From Methylococcales bacterium (GTDB lineage: Bacteria; Pseudomonadota; Gammaproteobacteria; Methylococcales; Methylomonadaceae), in NCBI GenBank assembly GCA_026399095.1, contig JAPLRP010000063.1, positions 1-63,732 of the forward strand: a stretch of 63,732 nt of DNA. Reading direction: 5' to 3'. The position numbers and the translations under genes were made by a program. Each line of letters begins with the position of its first letter. Within the stretch, counting starts at the first letter, position 1. A model generated the notes under the pieces. The model did not search any database and was not told the DNA's origin. It saw only the letters and a list, made by a program, of their open reading frames with translations. This document shows positions 17,097 through 25,744 of the stretch, piece after piece.

Positions 17097-19808
17097 ATGA
17101 AAGCGACTATTCCAGTATTTCGTGTATTTCTGTTTTTAATGGCATTGTTTGTATTTACTGATGCATTGGCGCTTAGTGTCAATCCGAGTTCAGCAACAAT
17201 TAATGTTGGTAATAAAGTTAATATCGCTGTCACTAATGCTTCTTCTTCAACATCAAAGCCTGTAAGGGTTTCTACGAGTACCAATAATACGAGTGTAACT
17301 TACTTAAAATCAAGCTTTAGCAAAGGCACTGCAACTATAACTGGAATAGCTCCAGGAAAATCTGTCGTAACTGTCAGAGATAATAAAACGTCCAAAAAAA
17401 TTAATGTCACGATTTACGCGACTAGTATACAAAACCAAACTATTAGCTTCGGTTCAATACCGAGCCTTATTTATAATGGAACAGCTACAGTTACTGCGAC
17501 AGCAACGTCAGGCCTTACTCCGGTTATTTTTAGTAGCTTAACCAATACTATTTGTTCAATCAATGGTACTACTGTTACCGGACTTGCTGGTGGTATATGT
17601 ACCATAGCAGCAAATCAAGCAGGTAATGCAAATTATAGTGCCGCCCCACAAGTCACTAAAGATATTATCGTAGAAAAAATCTTACAAACTATTGTCTTGG
17701 GTCCACCACTGAGTCTTATTAATGGGGCAACAGGTACAGTTTCTGCGACTTCAAGTTCAGCATTGATGGTATCTTACTCATCGATTACACTAAATATATG
17801 TACCATTAATGGTGCAGTTGTCAAGGCTATTTCTACTGGAAAATGTACTATCGCAGTAAATCAGGCTGGTAACAATAATTATAATGCTGCACCTGAAGTG
17901 ACTCAGGATATTACTGTAACCGCTTCGCCTATTTTGACTGTGTTACCTGCAACTGTTTCGTTATCCATTGGTGCAACAACTCCTATTGCGGTATCAAATG
18001 CAGTCGGAGCAGTAACCGTGACATCTTCAAGTAACGCTATTGCAACTGCTACTTTTGCTAACAATATTATTACTGTGAAAGGTGTCAGTGCGGGCTCAGC
18101 AACCTTAACAATTAAAGACACTAAATCAACTTTGACTGTACCGGTTACAGTGCAGGCAGCACCAGTAGCCGGCAACTATACTTTGCTTGCCTGGAATGAT
18201 TTGGGTATGCATTGTATGGATGGTATGGATTTCTCGGTTTTCACTATCTTGCCTCCTTACAACACCTTACATGCACAGTTGAAAAATAAGTCGGGTAAGT
18301 TGATTACGACTAACGTTAAGCTGACTTACGAAGCTGTTCCTGACTCTACTGGATCCATGAATAGCAGCAGTTATGATAAAACCAATTTTTGGGATAACGT
18401 GGGTTTATTGTTTGGTCTTAATCCTGCCAAGGATGAGGGTGTAAATTTGGATGGTCTTGCATCAGGCACTCCAGCTCCGGGCAGTAAAGTTCCAAGTTTA
18501 ATTCCTACTGATATGATTTATAATACTGATTTTAAATGGTTTGAAGCGGAAGGTATTCCGATGACGCCATTTCCGGATAACCCATTAATTGATAATAATG
18601 GTAATCCGGTTAAGAATTTCTATCCTACTGTTAAAGTGGTCGCCAGAGATCTGAGCAATAATATACTGGCAGAAACTACAACCGTATTGCCGGTCAGTGA
18701 TGAAATGACTTGTAAGGGCTGTCATGCCTCAACAACTATAAGTAATGCTGCAAAACCAACTGCCGGCTGGGTAGTGGATTTGGATAAGGAAAAAGACTGG
18801 AAAAGAAATATTTTACGATTGCATGACGAAAAACAATTGACCACGCCACTTTATCAGGCTGCATTAGCGGCATCAAACTTTGATCCTAAAGGCTTGCTAG
18901 CAACAGCGAATTCTTTGAAGCCAGTATTATGTGTTAAATGTCATGCCAGTAACGCATACTTTGACAAGCTAAACAAGAAAACAGTAATGTCTGGTTTCGC
19001 TGATATTAGACCGTTCACCCAAGTCTTACATTCAAAACATGCTAACGTGATTGATCCGGCAACTAATTTGCCACTGGATACGAGTGGTGATCGACAAGCT
19101 TGTTATAATTGCCATCCGGGCTCTGTTACACAATGTTTACGTGGGCCTATGAGTAAGGCTAAAGACATTTCAGGGAATAATGCAGTTAGCTGTCAAAGTT
19201 GCCATGGTAATTTGACTGCAGTGGGTAGTAAGGCTCGTCAAGGCTGGTTTAATGAACCTGTTTGTGAGTCTTGCCATAACAATAGTAAGCGCACTACAAC
19301 AGCTACTGATGTGAATGGATTGCCTAAAATATCAACGGATCATACTTTTGCTACCAATGCTAATACACCAGTCCCCGGATTAAATCTATATCGTTTCAGT
19401 ACCGGTCATGGTGGTTTGCAATGTGAAGCTTGTCATGGAGCAACTCATGCGGAATATCCATCAACTCATGCAGATGACAATACTCAAAGTATTGCCGTTC
19501 AAGGGCATACTGGACCAGTTGCAGAGTGTACTGCTTGTCATAAAACGGTACCAACTACCGTCAATGGTGGGCCGCATGGTATGCACACAAGAGGAAATGC
19601 TTGGGTGAGTTCACATCAAGGAGCCAATAAAAATGGTAGTGCAACAACACCTAGTTGCGCTTATTGTCACGGGACTACCAGTGCAGGTACGCCACTGAGT
19701 GCTATAAAAGTTGCAAAAACCATTAATGCAGGAAACTTTGGTACTAAAAACTGGCCAGTTGGTTATCAAGTAAGCTGTTTTAGTTGTCACAACGGCCCAA
19801 ATCCTTAG
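17097..19808 (+). CDS. Secreted nine-heme cytochrome c with Ig-like repeats
   Basis: The 903-residue protein has a signal peptide (cleavage near Ala-Leu-Ala). About 340 residues of bacterial Ig-like beta modules follow: two BIG2-like units at either end and two central repeats, each with a paired Cys and an NQAGN.NY.AAP motif. A unique middle region (about 360-530, starting NYTLLAWNDLGMHCMDG) follows. The C-terminal third contains nine CxxCH heme sites, at about residues 538, 612, 669, 699, 723, 776, 811, 853 and 893. GAGGGG precedes the ATG. It probably acts in the periplasm or outside the cell in electron transfer or redox storage. No porin partner is adjacent. The ccm operon starts 375 bases downstream. 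Confidence 0.88.
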   Translation: MKATIPVFRVFLFLMALFVFTDALALSVNPSSATINVGNKVNIAVTNASSSTSKPVRVSTSTNNTSVTYLKSSFSKGTATITGIAPGKSVVTVRDNKTSKKINVTIYATSIQNQTISFGSIPSLIYNGTATVTATATSGLTPVIFSSLTNTICSINGTTVTGLAGGICTIAANQAGNANYSAAPQVTKDIIVEKILQTIVLGPPLSLINGATGTVSATSSSALMVSYSSITLNICTINGAVVKAISTGKCTIAVNQAGNNNYNAAPEVTQDITVTASPILTVLPATVSLSIGATTPIAVSNAVGAVTVTSSSNAIATATFANNIITVKGVSAGSATLTIKDTKSTLTVPVTVQAAPVAGNYTLLAWNDLGMHCMDGMDFSVFTILPPYNTLHAQLKNKSGKLITTNVKLTYEAVPDSTGSMNSSSYDKTNFWDNVGLLFGLNPAKDEGVNLDGLASGTPAPGSKVPSLIPTDMIYNTDFKWFEAEGIPMTPFPDNPLIDNNGNPVKNFYPTVKVVARDLSNNILAETTTVLPVSDEMTCKGCHASTTISNAAKPTAGWVVDLDKEKDWKRNILRLHDEKQLTTPLYQAALAASNFDPKGLLATANSLKPVLCVKCHASNAYFDKLNKKTVMSGFADIRPFTQVLHSKHANVIDPATNLPLDTSGDRQACYNCHPGSVTQCLRGPMSKAKDISGNNAVSCQSCHGNLTAVGSKARQGWFNEPVCESCHNNSKRTTTATDVNGLPKISTDHTFATNANTPVPGLNLYRFSTGHGGLQCEACHGATHAEYPSTHADDNTQSIAVQGHTGPVAECTACHKTVPTTVNGGPHGMHTRGNAWVSSHQGANKNGSATTPSCAYCHGTTSAGTPLSAIKVAKTINAGNFGTKNWPVGYQVSCFSCHNGPNP

Positions 19809-20183
19809 TGACTAATTAGAGCTTGACTGGATGTTTATAACATTTGGTCAAAGCAAATTGCTTAAACAAATCGCCCCGTAAGGGGCGATTTACATTGTAT
19901 TAATAGTGGCTGGAGTAAACTGAAAGCAGTTAAAGGACAAAAACTTAAGCCTCTATTGAATATCGGATATAATTGGAATTTAAAATATAAAGCTAATTTA
20001 TACAAAGTGTAATGTCATTGCTTTAACAAATATTAATGTTGATTTGTAACAGTACATTTATGCCTTTCAATAGACAGACGCATTTCTAGTTATTAACTAC
20101 TATTTAACTTTTAGAGCCATTGAGCTTGACGAGTAAATAAATTTCTCTTTAATTATTGAATCTTACCTTTTCTCTTAAATTAT
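19809..20183. other. Intergenic region between the multiheme cytochrome and ccmC
   Basis: This holds the cytochrome terminator (19868-19891) and then about 290 bases of AT-rich sequence that must contain the ccm promoter. No trace of ccmA or ccmB was found here, although these usually precede ccmC. Confidence 0.55.
19868..19891 (+). terminator. Hairpin terminator after the multiheme cytochrome
   Basis: AAATCGCCCC and GGGGCGATTT form a perfect 10-bp stem with the tetraloop GTAA. The trailing T run is short, so termination strength is uncertain. Confidence 0.75.
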
Positions 20184-20945
20184 ATGTTTCTAGTTCCAGA
20201 CGTAGTAGTTCGATTCTTCCACAGAATGGCATCGCCCCCGCATTTTTATTCGTTTACAGAACGTTTAATGCCTTGGTTGGTAGCGATTTTTGTGTTGTTA
20301 ACGGCTGCCGGGTTATATGGGGGTTTGTATTTGGCGCCCGCCGATTATCAGCAAGGTGATAGTTACCGCATTATTTATATTCATGTCCCTAGTGCCTGGA
20401 TGTCATTATTTATTTATGTCGTCATGGCTATTGCCGGTGCAATTGGCTTGATTTGGCGAATAAAATTAGCAGAGATAGTCGCCATTAGTAGTGCGCCGAT
20501 TGGCGCCAGTTTTACATTTATCGCTTTATTTACCGGATCATTATGGGGAAAACCCATGTGGGGAACTTGGTGGGTTTGGGATGCCCGTTTAACGTCCGAA
20601 TTAATTTTGTTATTTTTGTATTTAGGCGTCATTGGTTTGTATGGCGCCATTGATGATAAGCGCGTAGCCTCAAAAGCGGTCGCAATATTGGCTTTGGTGG
20701 GTGTGGTGAACATTCCGGTTATTCATTATTCTGTAGAATGGTGGAATACCTTGCATCAAGGACCAACAGTCACAAAAATGGATAAACCATCTATTCATGT
20801 CAGTATGCTCATCCCTTTGTTGTTAATGGCTTTATCTTTTAAGTTTTATTATCTAATTGCCTTGTTACAGCGAACACGCTTAGAGTTGCTAAGACGCGAA
20901 CGTAATTCGCAGTGGGTAAAAACAATGGTACTGGAGAACAAATAA
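20184..20945 (+). CDS. ccmC: Heme handling protein CcmC (cytochrome c maturation)
   Basis: CcmC is an inner-membrane protein that loads heme onto the chaperone CcmE. The 253-residue protein has six membrane spans and the tryptophan-rich WWD region GTWWVWDARLT. The flanking heme-ligand His residues lie in YIHVPSAW and IHYSVEWWNTLHQGPTVT. ATG 20184 gives an N-terminus aligning with the family (Phe-His..Ser-Pro..Phe-Tyr); ATG 20226 is an alternative. First gene of a tightly packed ccmCDEFGHI cluster. Confidence 0.95.
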   Translation: MFLVPDVVVRFFHRMASPPHFYSFTERLMPWLVAIFVLLTAAGLYGGLYLAPADYQQGDSYRIIYIHVPSAWMSLFIYVVMAIAGAIGLIWRIKLAEIVAISSAPIGASFTFIALFTGSLWGKPMWGTWWVWDARLTSELILLFLYLGVIGLYGAIDDKRVASKAVAILALVGVVNIPVIHYSVEWWNTLHQGPTVTKMDKPSIHVSMLIPLLLMALSFKFYYLIALLQRTRLELLRRERNSQWVKTMVLENK

Positions 20946-21097
20946 TGACTATGCAAGAATTTTTTGCCATGGGTGGCTACGCTTTTTATGTCTGGACTTC
21001 CTATGGACTTACTTTATTGGTTTTATTGGCCAATGTCATTATCCCTGTTTCTCAACGTAAACAGTTTTTTAGCCAAAGTTTAAAGCGGAAACGATAA
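20945..21097 (+). CDS. ccmD: Heme exporter subunit CcmD
   Basis: The 50-residue single-span protein starts with MQEFFAMGGYAFYVW, the usual CcmD N-terminus, and ends in a basic tail. CcmD helps release holo-CcmE from the CcmABC complex. Its ATG overlaps the ccmC stop (TAATG). The longer frame beginning at 20912 is an artefact. Confidence 0.92.
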   Translation: MTMQEFFAMGGYAFYVWTSYGLTLLVLLANVIIPVSQRKQFFSQSLKRKR

Positions 21098-21100
21098 GTC

Positions 21101-21547
21101 ATGATGAAACCGGCCAGAAAAAAACGTCTAATTTTGATTGCCATCATGGTGATAGGAGCAGGTATAGCTACGGGCTTTGCCTTGAAGTCTTTTAATGACA
21201 ATTTAATGTACTTTTTTTCAACGACAGACGTAGTGGATGGTAAAGCGCCAAAAGATGCTTTATTTCGTTTGGGCGGTATGGTGATTAAAGGTAGCGTCGA
21301 AAGACCCGGCGACGGAATGATGGTTCGTTTTAAGCTAACTGACTTTAGTAAAGAAGTAACCGTCGAATACACAGGGATTTTGCCGGATTTATTCAGGGAA
21401 GGGCAGGGAATTGTTGCCCACGGAAAATTAAATAATCAGGGTGTGTTTATTGCTGAAGAAGTACTGGCCAAGCATGATGAAAACTATATGCCGCCTGAAG
21501 TAAAAGACAGTTTGAAAAATAAACCCACTGAAGGCAAAGGCCAATAG
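21101..21547 (+). CDS. ccmE: Periplasmic heme chaperone CcmE
   Basis: CcmE binds heme covalently through a His and hands it to CcmF/H. The 148-residue protein has an N-terminal membrane anchor (about 8-28), a beta-barrel core with VIKGSVERPGDG and the DLFREGQGIVAHG block, and the heme-binding His near residue 125 in AKHDENYMPPEV. It lies three bases after ccmD and one base before ccmF. Confidence 0.96.
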   Translation: MMKPARKKRLILIAIMVIGAGIATGFALKSFNDNLMYFFSTTDVVDGKAPKDALFRLGGMVIKGSVERPGDGMMVRFKLTDFSKEVTVEYTGILPDLFREGQGIVAHGKLNNQGVFIAEEVLAKHDENYMPPEVKDSLKNKPTEGKGQ

Positions 21548-21548
21548 C

Positions 21549-23492
21549 ATGATACCAGAACTAGGACAATTTTCACTGATACTTGCTTTGTGTATGGCGC
21601 TGGTTTTGGGTACTTTACCCATCATGGGTGCCTATCGTGGACTCAGTGGTTGGATTGCAATAGCAAAGCCTGCTGCGTTCGCACAGCTATTGTTTATGTT
21701 TTTATCCTACGGGTGTCTGACTTATAGTTGTCTGACGCATGACTTTTCCGTTAAATATATCGCCACTAATTCTAATACGTCCTTGCCTACCTTATATTTA
21801 ATTTCTGGTGTCTGGGGGGCGCATGAAGGCTCCTTGTTACTATGGGGTTTGGTACTGACATTCTGGACTGGTTTGGTTGCGCAATTTAGCAAAAGTATTC
21901 CAGAAGCCACCTTGGCTCGCGTATTAGGTGTCATGGGGTTGGTTTCAATTGGCTTTATTTTGTTCTTGTTGTTTACCTCCAATCCTTTTGAGCGTTTGTT
22001 TCCTGCGCCTCTTGAAGGGCGTGATTTAAATCCCTTATTACAAGACCCGGGGCTTGCCATACATCCACCTATGCTTTATATGGGTTATGTCGGTTTTTCG
22101 GTGGCTTTTGCCTTTGCTATTGCCGCTTTGCTTGAAGGTCGGTTGGATGCCGCTTGGGCTCGTTGGTCGAGACCTTGGACTAATATGGCCTGGATGTTTT
22201 TGACGCTGGGTATTGCTTTGGGTAGTTGGTGGGCTTATTACGAGTTAGGTTGGGGCGGTTGGTGGTTTTGGGATCCCGTAGAAAATGCTTCATTTATGCC
22301 TTGGTTGGTGGGCACAGCACTTATTCATTCTTTAGCCGCCACTGAAAAACGCGGTGTTTTCAAAACATGGACTGTGTTACTGGCTATTTTTGCTTTTTCT
22401 TTAAGTTTGTTGGGTACTTTTCTCGTTCGTTCAGGTGTTTTAACATCGGTTCATGCTTTTGCCAGTGATCCGGCACGTGGCTTGTTTATTCTTGTTTTTC
22501 TGGCCGTTGTGGTCGGTGGTTCATTGTTGCTTTATGCCGTCAGAGCCCCTACGGTTAAAAGTAGCGCTACCTTTGAGTTGGTGTCCCGTGAATCCGCTAT
22601 TTTATTGAATAACGTCTTGTTGGTTGTTACTGCATCCAGTATTTTATTAGGTACATTATATCCTTTGGTGATTGACGCTTTAGGCTTGGGTAAGATTTCT
22701 GTTGGCCCTCCTTATTTCAATGCCGTATTTATCCCTTTAATGGCGCCATTAGCGATTGCAGTGGGCTTGGGTATGTTATTGCGTTGGAAAAAAGACTCAA
22801 TTGGTCAATTGGCTTTACGAGTGCGCTGGATTATTGCCGCTTGTATTGCTGGTGGTTTGTTGTTTCCTTTGTTAATGCCTTTTTATTCATGGTCAGCGGT
22901 ATTGGGGTTAACATTGGCTTTGTGGACTTTAGCTATTACTGGTTTGTCATTTGTTGATCGTCTTGGCGCTAAAGGTTTTACATGGCAACGATTGCAAACT
23001 ATTCCTGCCGGTTTTTATGGGATGACTTTGGCACATTTGGGTATTGCCGTTTTTGTAACCGGCATTACCCTAACCAGTGTTTATAGCGTTGAAAAAGATG
23101 TGCGCATGGAACCTAGCGAAACTATAGATATGTCCGGCTATATTTTTGAGTTTAAAGGTGTCACCCAAACTAAAGGCCCGAACTATGTTGCACAACAAGC
23201 TTTTGTAACAGTCAGTCATGAAGGCAAAGAAGTTGCCAAGCTGGAACCCCAAAAACGGGTTTATCAAGTACAAACTATGCCGATGACAGAAGCGGCGATT
23301 GATGCCGGCTTATTTAGGGATTTATTTGTTGCCATTGGTGAGCCATTGGGTGACCAAGGCGCGTGGAGCCTACGTATTTATTACAAAGCATTTATACGCT
23401 GGATTTGGATGGGCGCTGTTTTTATGGCTGCCGGTGGTTTGTGTGCAGCTTTTGACAAGCGATATCGACTAGCTCGTAATTCAATTGATTAA
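21549..23492 (+). CDS. ccmF: Cytochrome c heme lyase subunit CcmF
   Basis: CcmF, with CcmH and CcmI, ligates heme from CcmE to the CxxCH Cys residues of apocytochromes. The 647-residue protein has about 15 membrane spans and the WWD domain YELGWGGWWFWDPVENAS near residue 235. Conserved His residues occur in HEGSLLLWG and in IHPPMLYMGYVG. It overlaps or abuts its neighbours on both sides. Confidence 0.97.
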   Translation: MIPELGQFSLILALCMALVLGTLPIMGAYRGLSGWIAIAKPAAFAQLLFMFLSYGCLTYSCLTHDFSVKYIATNSNTSLPTLYLISGVWGAHEGSLLLWGLVLTFWTGLVAQFSKSIPEATLARVLGVMGLVSIGFILFLLFTSNPFERLFPAPLEGRDLNPLLQDPGLAIHPPMLYMGYVGFSVAFAFAIAALLEGRLDAAWARWSRPWTNMAWMFLTLGIALGSWWAYYELGWGGWWFWDPVENASFMPWLVGTALIHSLAATEKRGVFKTWTVLLAIFAFSLSLLGTFLVRSGVLTSVHAFASDPARGLFILVFLAVVVGGSLLLYAVRAPTVKSSATFELVSRESAILLNNVLLVVTASSILLGTLYPLVIDALGLGKISVGPPYFNAVFIPLMAPLAIAVGLGMLLRWKKDSIGQLALRVRWIIAACIAGGLLFPLLMPFYSWSAVLGLTLALWTLAITGLSFVDRLGAKGFTWQRLQTIPAGFYGMTLAHLGIAVFVTGITLTSVYSVEKDVRMEPSETIDMSGYIFEFKGVTQTKGPNYVAQQAFVTVSHEGKEVAKLEPQKRVYQVQTMPMTEAAIDAGLFRDLFVAIGEPLGDQGAWSLRIYYKAFIRWIWMGAVFMAAGGLCAAFDKRYRLARNSID

Positions 23493-23508
23493 TGTAAAAA
23501 TCATCATA

Positions 23509-24039
23509 ATGCTTAAATACATCATACCCTTAGTATTATTCATCATCATGGCGGTGTTCCTTGCCTTGGGTTTAAATCTTAAACCCAGTGAAATTCCTTC
23601 GCCTTTTATTAATAAACCCGCACCGGAATTTTCTGCCCTCAATCTTAACGCACCTAAAGAAAAGTTGACGCCTACTGATTTAAAAGGTCAGGTCTGGCTA
23701 TTTAATGTCTGGGCATCGTGGTGTGTATCTTGTCGAGCGGAGCATCCGATACTTAATCAATTAGCCCAGCAAAACACTGTTGTTATTATCGGTTTAAATT
23801 ATAAAGACAAGCCGGTCGATGCCAAAAACTGGCTGAACACCTTGGGCAATCCTTACAATATCAGTATTATGGATCAGGATGGCCGTATCGGCATAGATTA
23901 TGGCGTGTATGGCGTACCGGAAACATTTGTTATCGATAAAAAAGGTCTGATACGCTACAAGCATACAGGCCCGGTAAGTGCAGAAGATGTGCAGCAAATA
24001 TTTCTTCCATTGATTGCTAAATTACAAGCTGAAAGCTAA
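23509..24039 (+). CDS. ccmG: Thiol:disulfide interchange protein CcmG (DsbE)
   Basis: CcmG reduces apocytochrome Cys residues in the periplasm. The protein of about 176 residues has an N-terminal membrane anchor and a thioredoxin fold with Trp-Cys72-Val-Ser-Cys75 and a cis-Pro region GVYGVPETFVID. The ATG at 23509 is preferred over the TTG at 23485 that overlaps ccmF because the anchor then starts at the N-terminus. The stop overlaps the ccmH start (TAATG). Confidence 0.95.
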   Translation: MLKYIIPLVLFIIMAVFLALGLNLKPSEIPSPFINKPAPEFSALNLNAPKEKLTPTDLKGQVWLFNVWASWCVSCRAEHPILNQLAQQNTVVIIGLNYKDKPVDAKNWLNTLGNPYNISIMDQDGRIGIDYGVYGVPETFVIDKKGLIRYKHTGPVSAEDVQQIFLPLIAKLQAES

Positions 24040-24512
24040 TGAAGCGTTTATTAATTATTTTATTTCTTTTATCGGTCAACAGTTATGCAGTCGACACTCG
24101 GCAACTATCCGATCCTAAACAACAAGAAAGTTATGAGATATTAACCAAGGAACTGCGTTGTCTGGTGTGTCAAAATCAAACCATTGCCGATTCCAATGCA
24201 GAATTGGCTGCAGATTTGCGCAGGCAAGTCTACGAAATGCTCGAACAAGGTAAATCCAGAGAAGAAATAGTCCAGTTTATGACGGATCGCTATGGCGACT
24301 TTGTGTTGTATAAGCCCGCTTTCGCAGGCAAAACCACACTACTTTGGATAGCGCCGGTTATATTTTTATTAATGGGTTTAATCACTGTGTTTTTCTTTAT
24401 CAGACGTAAAAATGCTTCAGCTAACTCAAAGGCTCAAGCAGGCAGTTTACAGATAGATCAAGACAAACAGAAAAAAATCCGCAATTTGTTAGAAAAAGGT
24501 GATGCCTCTTGA
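24039..24512 (+). CDS. ccmH: Cytochrome c maturation protein CcmH
   Basis: The 157-residue protein has a signal peptide, the redox motif LRCLVCQNQ (Cys41, Cys44), the typical DLRRQVYEML helix and a membrane span (about 104-124). CcmH keeps apocytochrome thiols reduced within the heme lyase. This is the short form; the TPR part is encoded separately as CcmI, as in Pseudomonas. Confidence 0.95.
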   Translation: MKRLLIILFLLSVNSYAVDTRQLSDPKQQESYEILTKELRCLVCQNQTIADSNAELAADLRRQVYEMLEQGKSREEIVQFMTDRYGDFVLYKPAFAGKTTLLWIAPVIFLLMGLITVFFFIRRKNASANSKAQAGSLQIDQDKQKKIRNLLEKGDAS

Positions 24513-24514
24513 AT

Positions 24515-25744
24515 ATGCTATTTCTGCTGATTGTCAGCACCCTGATATTGCTTGCGTTTTTATTTATCCTGCCATCTCTTTGGCGTAAACAAATCATTAA
24601 ACCAGCCGATCTTGATCAGCGTAATATCCAAATTGCTAAACACCGCTTGGCTGAGCTAAAAGAAAACAGACTAACAGGCGGCATAAGTCAGGTGCAATAT
24701 GACGAACAATTTGCTGATCTTGAGCAAGCGTTGAGCGATGATTTGGATATAGCAAGCCCTGCAATCACTATAAAAACCCAAGGTAAGTGGATTGTTTATG
24801 TTATTGCTTTAGGTATTCCGCTATTGGCTGGTTCGCTCTATTTTATGTTGGGTAATTATCAAGCCGTCAGTCACAGCGCGGAAATGTCAGTTGATCCGGA
24901 AACTATCAAGCTTGCAGAAATCAATAAAATCGTTACCGGCTTGGCAGAAAAAATGAAAGCTAATCCCGATGACGCTCAAGGTTGGTTAATGTTGGGTCGA
25001 TCATATAAAGCGATGGAGCTTTATCCTCAAGCCGCTGATGCTTTTGCAAATGCTTATCGCTTGTTGGGTGAGCAAGCTGAAGTGATGTTGCTTTATGCGG
25101 ATGCGCTTGCTAATGTCAATGACAAAAACATGGCGGGTAAGCCTACAGAATTAATAAACAAAGCGTTGTCTTTAGAACCAGATAACTTAAATGCCTTGTG
25201 GTTAGGTGGCATGGCTAAAGCGCAACAAGGTGATGCACCGACGGCCATAAAATTATGGAAAAAACTGGCGGCATCTTTGCCGCCGGGCTCTGAGCCCCGG
25301 CAAGAAATTGAAAGCTTACTCACAAGAATTGCCGATAATACCCCAAAGACTCCAACTCAAAGCCAGTCTGAACCGGCTCAACAGGACAAGGTATCCGATT
25401 TAGCGGTTTCTGTTCAAGTGAGTTTGGCTCCGGAATTGTTAAAATCAACATCTCCCGAAGAGACGGTTTTTATTTATGCCCAAGCGTTATCTGGGCCTAA
25501 AATGCCTTTAGCTATCGTGCGTAAGCAAGTGTCTGACTTGCCGTTAACTGTCAGTTTGAACGACTCAATGGCGATGATGCCCAACATGAAGCTGTCAAAT
25601 TTTGCTAATGTTAAGCTATTGGCACGGATATCAAAATCCGGTAATGCCATGACACAGCCTGGCGATTTAATAGGCTCTATTGATCAAGTTGCCTTAACTG
25701 ATAAAAAGGCCCATAAAATAATTATTAACGGTTCTGTTAAATGA
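24515..25744 (+). CDS. ccmI: Cytochrome c maturation protein CcmI (TPR)
   Basis: The protein of about 409 residues has two membrane segments (about 1-20 and 90-113). A cytoplasmic loop between them contains LAELKENRLTGGIS. A TPR domain then holds the apocytochrome C-terminus (DAQGWLMLGRSYKAME and following repeats), and a C-terminal beta-rich region carries IYAQALSGPKMPLAIVR. ATG 24515 is taken; a TTG at 24509 would overlap ccmH by 4 bases and is equally possible. The stop overlaps the hemN start. Confidence 0.9.
   Translation: MLFLLIVSTLILLAFLFILPSLWRKQIIKPADLDQRNIQIAKHRLAELKENRLTGGISQVQYDEQFADLEQALSDDLDIASPAITIKTQGKWIVYVIALGIPLLAGSLYFMLGNYQAVSHSAEMSVDPETIKLAEINKIVTGLAEKMKANPDDAQGWLMLGRSYKAMELYPQAADAFANAYRLLGEQAEVMLLYADALANVNDKNMAGKPTELINKALSLEPDNLNALWLGGMAKAQQGDAPTAIKLWKKLAASLPPGSEPRQEIESLLTRIADNTPKTPTQSQSEPAQQDKVSDLAVSVQVSLAPELLKSTSPEETVFIYAQALSGPKMPLAIVRKQVSDLPLTVSLNDSMAMMPNMKLSNFANVKLLARISKSGNAMTQPGDLIGSIDQVALTDKKAHKIIINGSVK

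Noticed and set aside
20206-20216. tRNA T-loop-like GTTCGATTC
   Set aside because: No flanking T stem, anticodon arm or acceptor stem; it is part of the ccmC coding start.
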